DNA of 64,000 nucleotides from Neurospora intermedia (Eukaryota; Ascomycota; Sordariomycetes; Sordariales; Sordariaceae): NCBI GenBank assembly GCA_037102815.1, contig BTPP01000001.1, forward strand, positions 3,869,001 to 3,933,000, written 5' to 3'. The position numbers and the translations under genes are program-made. Numbering within the stretch: the stretch's first letter is position 1; every line of letters begins with the position of its first letter. Shown piece by piece: positions 58,506 through 64,000 of the stretch. The notes below the pieces were generated by a model that saw only the letters and a list, made by a program, of their open reading frames with translations, made no database searches and was not told where the DNA came from.

Positions 58506-61124
58506 CTTTGTAATATGGTTCAGCGCGTTCGGGCGAGGACTCGGTTGACAATCCAATCAAATATTCGAGATGCGGATATGAGAGTCGTTGGAGGATAGGC
58601 TGACTATAATATACTGTGTCGATTAAAAGTATAGATGGATATCAAAAGGGCACCAGGCCGCAGACAGTCGAAAAAAATAGCGAATGACAGGTTGAGAAGG
58701 CAGAAAAGAATAAGATGGACGAAAGCATCTCAACGGCGAAGCGCAAGAAAAGCCGGGGCACCAGTTAATATTATTGAGCCTCTCTCTCTAGCCTCTACCA
58801 CATCACAGAGAAAGAAACGATCCTGTGCCGCCCATCTCGTGAAGATTCCCCAAAGTGGATGGCACTATCGAGGTGGGCACCACTAGACCACTATCCTCAA
58901 GGTTGTTTGAGGTGGTTGAGTGGGTAGTGAGCGGCTGTGACGAGCAGGAAACCTGCATGGCGGAACCGGGGACGTAGCATGGAATGGGTTTGTAGGTGTG
59001 GGTGATGGCTTTGAAGATTCTTGTGTGCCTGAACTGTTGCCGCGGACGATCACATCTAGGGTCTTGTGTCTTTCGTCAGCGCACCAATCATGATGCGGTC
59101 CGGGTTCCGATGAATGGCAAGCACGGCAGTTGTAGCGTTGAGCGAATCTGATGTATACAGCAGCCCCGGGGATGCATGTGGATTTCTGATCCATATGGGC
59201 TTCTGCTGTGTTTTTCCTGTTGGTCACGGGCAAAAGAATTTTGTAGTGTATACACTACGAGGAGTCAAAGGTGGTAGTGAATTGGTAGTTGCTAGATCTG
59301 ATGCGGCAATGTTTCCAAGACCGCTTAAGTGGTTGTTGAACCTTGATATCGCTATTATGATGGTCAGTTAGGAACATCGAATGGCATGTCGACCACATGT
59401 CCATCGTCGAACTCGAAAGTCGAGTCGGACGAGGATGAGGAGAGAATCCCAGGAATCTGGAAAGAGCGGCCTTCTCTGCGGCCAGCAGCGCTTGTAGCCA
59501 CTCTCGCCCCCATTCTCTTCGTCGAAGAATTGCGTTTGCAGAGAAAGTTGAGGAAGGACCACCGTTGAACCACGACGACGGGCGCTTCGAGGTTACTCAA
59601 AGCGGTTTAACTTGGACGCCAAGAGGCACACTAGTCTCAAAGTAGAACGGCTTGCTGAGAGCTTAACGAGACCGCAGCCGACATCTCGATTCCCATTCGT
59701 CCGTTGTTTCAGGAACCACTTGTTGATCAAAAAGTTACCCGCCGAGAAACATCATTTTATTTACATCGATCACATGAAGCTTTCCTTACCTTCACTTTTA
59801 CTTCCCTTGCTTCCCTGACCGTGTCTAGGGTTTGTGTCACTTACTCAACCCTACTATGCACGTCTTACTTGCATCTTGTTCTTCCCAAGCTATTTCGGAA
59901 CGACGAATATCGATACACTACAAATATCTTTAGTTGCATTCTCTGCGTGAGTGTGGTTGTCGCGGGTCATTCAACCTCTGGAATGGATATTCGTTGCCAT
60001 CTGTCTGCGTTCAGCTCTAACTGCTTCTCGCGGGGTGATCAATCAATTCTTGTCCTGTCAGCAGCCAACGACTCTCATCGTGCATCTTTCAATCTATCTT
60101 TATCCTCATGACATCACGCAACGTGTTTAGGTGGTTGTAGTATGGGTAGAAAATATCCCAGTGTTGCGTCCAACGGCAGTCGAAAAGAGAGCACCTTTGC
60201 GCGCCACATGTGAGTTTGCGGTAGCTCAGGGAAAACTTGAGATCCACCGATTATGTGCTATGGAAGTACGCAGTATACCGGATGAGGAGGGCTACGGAGT
60301 TCCGGTTAATTCATTGGAAAGAATTAAAGACGATCAAGGTCCCTTTAACCACCGCTGTGCTCCTGGAATCCATCTGTCGTCTTCTACCACTCCCGAACCT
60401 TGGGGTTCTCCCGCATTTCCTCCATATCGCCTTCTGAACGTAGCGGCCGGGCGGCTATGTCCACGCGGGGTGGCTAACGGCCGGCCTATTTCCCAAAATA
60501 CGTGTTTTCGAGGTATGTTGTGGCATAGAAGCATAATCATGGATGCTTTTAACCCTTTCTCGTTGCTAGGTAATCTAGTGTTACTCAGGTTCGTTTCTGT
60601 GCTAAGAGTGGCATGATTCAAATGACATTTGGCTTCGCCACGGCAACAACAGCAACAGATGCTGATCTTGTGGCACCGTAGACGGGCTAAGTGGTTGGAG
60701 TAAAGATGAGATTAGAGAGCTGCAGAACCATCTCCATGACGCCTGTGCAGATGATTGTTCAGTTTAAAAAGACGGACATAGCATCTTGAAACAAAATTGT
60801 CCGCTGTTCCCCCGGTTCATCAAAGGGTAGACATCCCCAGATACAGTAGTATAACTTCAAATACGCGTGGACCTATATCTACATCTATCTTCGAGCGCTT
60901 CGAGTGACACGCCATCATAAAGCCTAGAAGATCATTCCGTAAACCGACACAGCAACAAACAATATTACCCCAACGCCTGATTTTTCCCGGAGCCCGATGT
61001 GTTGCGACAATAAACAAATGCGCATAAATAACGCCTCCAATGAAGAATAGCAGAGATAAAGAAAGAAGGGTAACCGACTTTAGACAAACCCGAACACCAG
61101 AGTGGACAGTAGTTGATCCACCTT
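58506..61124. other. Intergenic region, 2.6 kb, with weak ORFs
   Basis: Two ATG-led short frames were noted. One is on the minus strand (58883-59194, see next entry), and one is on the plus strand (59386-59568, 60 codons, ending VEELRLQRKLRKDHR). No exon set could be built around either. The AT-rich last part is the 3' side of CBF5. Confidence 0.4.
58883..59194 (-). CDS. Possible small Cys/His-containing protein, weak
   Basis: From an ATG at 59194 the minus strand encodes 103 residues, MDQKSTCIPGAAVYIRFAQR followed by a CRACHSSEPGPHHDWCADE segment and a Pro/Thr-rich tail. The Cys/His spacing looks like a partial metal-binding knuckle. There is no known family, no splice support and no homology I recall, so this may be a chance open frame. 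A plus-strand frame (59114-59371) overlaps it. Confidence 0.25.
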   Translation of the reverse strand: MDQKSTCIPGAAVYIRFAQRYNCRACHSSEPGPHHDWCADERHKTLDVIVRGNSSGTQESSKPSPTPTNPFHATSPVPPCRFPARHSRSLPTQPPQTTLRIVV

Positions 61125-62783
61125 TTAGTCGCTCTCGTCGCCGCCCTTCTTGGACTTCTTCTCTTTCTTCTCCTTCTTCTCCTTCTTTTCCTTCTTTTGC
61201 TTCTTGCGCTCGGCCTTCTCCTCGGCGGTCTCGCCGTCGTGCTTCTTGCGCTTCTTGCTGTCGCCAGCCTCCTCAGCCTCCTCGCTCTTCTCGGCCTTCT
61301 CCTCAGGCTTGGGCCTCTCCGCAATCTCAACCTTGGCGGCCTCGGCAGCAGGGGCGGCAGCGGCGGCGGCCTCAGACTCAGCGGCGGCGCTGAAGTCCTT
61401 GTAGCCCTCAGTCCACTTGGCGGGAGTCTCGGCGTTGGGGCGGCCGAATTTGTCGAGCTTGCCGTCGCTCTTGAGCTTCTTCTTCTCCAGGGCGACAGGG
61501 CCAAGACCCCAGCGGCGGGGGTAGAGATCACGCTCCATGATGCAACGCTTGACCTTGGCAACAACACCGTGGTCGCAAGAAAGCATTCTGTAGGAAAGAA
61601 CAGTTAGTTTTGAGGTAGGTTTGGAGTCACACACGGGACATGACTTACTCGACACCGTTCATCTGGGCGATACCAATGGCGATAGCCTCGCCCTTGGTGG
61701 TCATGAGGACAACCTCCTCGTGGGTCTCAATGCCCTTCTCGAAGCGAAGGAGACCAGGCAACATAAGCTTAGCGCCATAGCAGACAGCGTTCACGGCGGA
61801 GTCCTTGACAACGATCCTCTTGTAGGTGGTAAGGAGAGTCTCAAGGGGCTGGATGACCTTGCGGAGAGCGGTCTCGTCGCCACCGTTGTCAAACTGCCAC
61901 TGAGCGTCGAGGACATCGTGGAGGGTGACCATGGAACCGTTGTCCTCGGACATGATACCGGAGCGAACACGGCGGAGCTCCTGCATGTGGGCGCCGACAC
62001 CGAGAAGGAGACCGAGATGGACGCAAAGGGTTCTGATATAGGTACCGGCCTCGCAAGAAACCCAGAAGACACCGAGATGACGGTCATTGTCGAACTCGAT
62101 GAGCTTGGACTCGTAAATGGAGCGGATACGAAGCTGGCGCTTGACGGCAGAGATCAAAGGAGGTCTCTGGAAGAGGGCACCGGTGAGGGTCTCCAGGGCC
62201 GAGGCAAAAGCAGCCTCGCCGCCGGGGACGCTGTCGTGGAAGCGGATAACGCAAACGTACTCCTTACCAGCACCCTGCTGGGCCTTGACGAGTCTGGTGG
62301 CACGGTCGACGCAGACAATCAAGCAGCCGGTGACCTTGGGATCGAGAGTACCGGAGTGGCCAGTCTTCTCAACACTGTGGAGGAATTGCAATCAGCATAA
62401 GCCCTATACCGAGCATTGAGACTTGTTCTTTTTTTTCTTGTGTGGGATACATACCGGAGCATGCGCTTGATCCAGGCGACGACTTCGTGGGAGGAGGGGT
62501 TGGAAGGCTTGTCCTGGTAGGGGTTAGTACACGCTCAGATTACAAAAGAATGGTATTGAAGGATCAATGTCGTAAGGGCAAGGCTTACCAAGTTGATGAC
62601 ACCGGAAGACACGTAGGACTTGATGTCGCGCTTGGAGGGCGACGAGCCGGCGGGGATGGGAGTGAAGTGACCGGTGCGGACGAGGAGGTTGCTGTAGTTC
62701 TTCAGGAGAAGAGGCCACTCGCTGGTGTCGACCGCGGGCTCGGTAGCCTGGGGCTTGATAACATGTTCTGTCTCGGCACCCAT
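61125..62783 (-). CDS. CBF5: H/ACA RNP pseudouridine synthase Cbf5 (dyskerin)
   Basis: Four exons fit: 62589-62783, 62455-62513, 61649-62374 and 61125-61587. They give 480 residues in phase. The catalytic motif is [12 protein letters not shown] with Asp96, the same position as in yeast Cbf5 (Asp95). The TruB-like fold spans about residues 40-270 ([20 protein letters not shown], then [20 protein letters not shown]). The PUA domain follows with [20 protein letters not shown]. The tail is a Lys/Glu repeat run (KKEKKEKK) ending GGDESD, as in other eukaryotic Cbf5. The enzyme makes pseudouridine in rRNA and snRNA guided by H/ACA RNAs, with Nop10, Gar1 and Nhp2, in the nucleolus. It is a complete, intact gene. 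Confidence 0.97.
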
Positions 62784-63768
62784 TTTGACTGTTTTGCGAT
62801 TGAATACTCTGACTTGGTGTTGATGATTGATGATTGGGAATCGATGATCTTTTCGTGTGATCAACGTCCGCGAACCGGTGGAAGAGATGACTTCGGTCGC
62901 AGGTTGTTTGGTTTCACGAAGAAAATTGGAAGAGACGAGAGGAAGAGTCGGTAGCGAGGCACGTCTCGGAGTGGGCACGTCGAGGATTCAAGATCAAGAC
63001 CGTTTGACCTTGCGATCACTTTTTTCCACTTTCTGCCGGAAAAAAAAAGGCGGCGGAGCTTTTGCGTTGATCCAAGCTCTGAATTTTTTCCTCAGCCTTT
63101 TGCCTTTTGAGCCAATGTGGGGTCTTCGTCCGGTGCCCCAATGCAGCCTCGCCGCGCTAAACCCGTTCAGTGTGGGGTTTCAATGGGGCCTGCCGTGCCT
63201 GCCCAGCGGGGTTGACGACAAACCGTCTCACAATTGCTCTGTGTTCCGCCAATTGGCAACAATCGGTCCCTGAAACTTTCAATTGGGAGTGCCCATTCAT
63301 GCCGCATTGACTCTTCAGGTTGTTTGCTCCTTCCATCGCGACCTGTTCTGATACTTCAGTTGGAACGCATTTAGCATTGTGATATATTTCGTGGCAAAGT
63401 ATCTGCTTACACTTGTCTAGATAACCAAGTTCAACAGTCACATCATTTCTGGCTGTTTGCTTATGTGAATTTCAAGCGGCAGGCCAGACAGCACTCGACA
63501 AATCTGTTCCTTTGATTTTCATTGATGCGGACACTCAGGTCGACTACAGTGGTGAAGCAATCCTGGCTTGCACTTGTACTTCTAGGGCCTTCAAATCAGC
63601 CCATGAAGAGCATCTGTGACGTCGGTGCGTAAATAGGCTACCCGTAGCCCAATCATCGGTTTCTTCCCACCCAAACTCCATCCGAACTCCAGGGTATTTG
63701 TACTAGTCCCAACCGTAGACCTCGCCAACAAAAGAAACGAACATTACCCGTTTGGGTGGTGGTGAGTG
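62784..63768. other. Intergenic region upstream of CBF5
   Basis: It is about 1 kb and contains the CBF5 promoter. Open frames are short or start at non-ATG codons. An A-run at 63040-63048 is the only simple feature. Confidence 0.5.
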
Positions 63769-64000
63769 TTATGATACATGTCCCCTGGTTACTCCTACCT
63801 CCGTCCATCCGTTCTCCTGTTGCCTCTGTTGCAGGTGTTGCTGGAAGGATTGTTGTTGCATGACTCCTAGGCCGGTTTCCGCCCCCTGAGCACTTTTTGC
63901 TGACCCGTTCGAGCCCGGCCTGGATCCATGAGCTCTTCCGTAGCCCGGGTGATGCAGGACCGGTGCCTGAGGCTGAGCCGGCATTTGGTAGTACCCTCCT
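63769..64000 (-). CDS. C-terminal end of an unknown Gln/Pro/Gly-rich protein (partial)
   Basis: The minus-strand frame enters the window at its right edge and runs to a TAA at 63769-63771, giving at least 77 residues. It reads GGYYQMPAQPQAPVLHHPGY, then a Ser/Gly/Gln-rich stretch with QQQSFQQHLQQRQQ. This composition suits the disordered end of a longer protein, but no domain is visible. Identity cannot be judged from this end. It could also be a chance open frame. Confidence 0.45.
   Translation of the reverse strand, partial: GGYYQMPAQPQAPVLHHPGYGRAHGSRPGSNGSAKSAQGAETGLGVMQQQSFQQHLQQRQQENGWTEVGVTRGHVS

Noticed and set aside
60131-60616. A 161-codon plus-strand open frame
   Set aside because: It begins at GTG, has no ATG in the first third and has no recognisable content.
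61621-62400. A 259-codon plus-strand open frame over CBF5
   Set aside because: It is antisense to the highly conserved TruB domain of CBF5, so it is open only by codon bias.

Overview
The window looks like nuclear DNA of a filamentous ascomycete, most likely a Sordariomycete of the Neurospora/Sordaria kind. The reasons are short GT-AG introns with CTAAC/CTGAC-type branch sites, a gene about every 3 kb on both strands, and proteins typical of these fungi (ICE2, a Dsl1/ZW10 tether with acidic tryptophan motifs, a Ten1 telomere protein, a cysteine-rich single-pass surface protein, an F-box protein with a CPC-type N-terminal region). The species cannot be named from sequence alone. No transposon, LTR element, CRISPR array or secondary-metabolite cluster was seen.

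Layout. 1-13 kb: 5' end of a Cym1/PreP mitochondrial protease (-), a taxilin-like coiled-coil protein (+), an unknown 503-residue protein (+), a nitronate monooxygenase (+), the NatB catalytic subunit Naa20 (-) and an unknown protein with a conserved C-terminal region (+). 13-26 kb: an Sdd3/C05D11.1-type M16 metalloprotease (-), the ER vesicle tether Dsl1/ZW10 (+), the ER membrane protein ICE2 (-) and tRNA-Gly(GCC) (+). 26-33 kb: a gene-poor stretch, a small unknown conserved-looking gene (+), TEN1 of the CST telomere complex (-) and ESCRT-III SNF7/VPS32 (+). 33-44 kb: a long intergenic region, a giant acidic repeat protein of 1451 residues (+) and a membrane J-domain protein (+). 44-64 kb: an MFS transporter (-), a six-exon F-box protein (+), SAC3 of the TREX-2 mRNA export complex (+), a signal-peptide/TM surface protein (-), the H/ACA pseudouridine synthase CBF5 (-) and the C-terminal end of an unknown gene (-).

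The genes are not an operon or cluster. They are mostly housekeeping functions: secretory and endosomal trafficking (taxilin, Dsl1, ICE2, Snf7), protein turnover and modification (Cym1, M16, Naa20, F-box), RNA and telomere biology (Cbf5, Sac3, Ten1). Exon structures were assembled by hand from splice signals and checked for reading-frame phase. Several single-frame open stretches begin at non-ATG codons, and the starts given here were moved to the first plausible ATG.

No clear new multi-gene system was found. The most unusual items are the giant Glu/Pro/Val repeat protein with five near-identical 72-bp units, the M16 protease whose last exon adds an acidic/His/Cys tail, the small gene with an Arg-Asp repeat tail, a GC-AG intron in the F-box gene, and an upstream ORF overlapping the SAC3 start codon.
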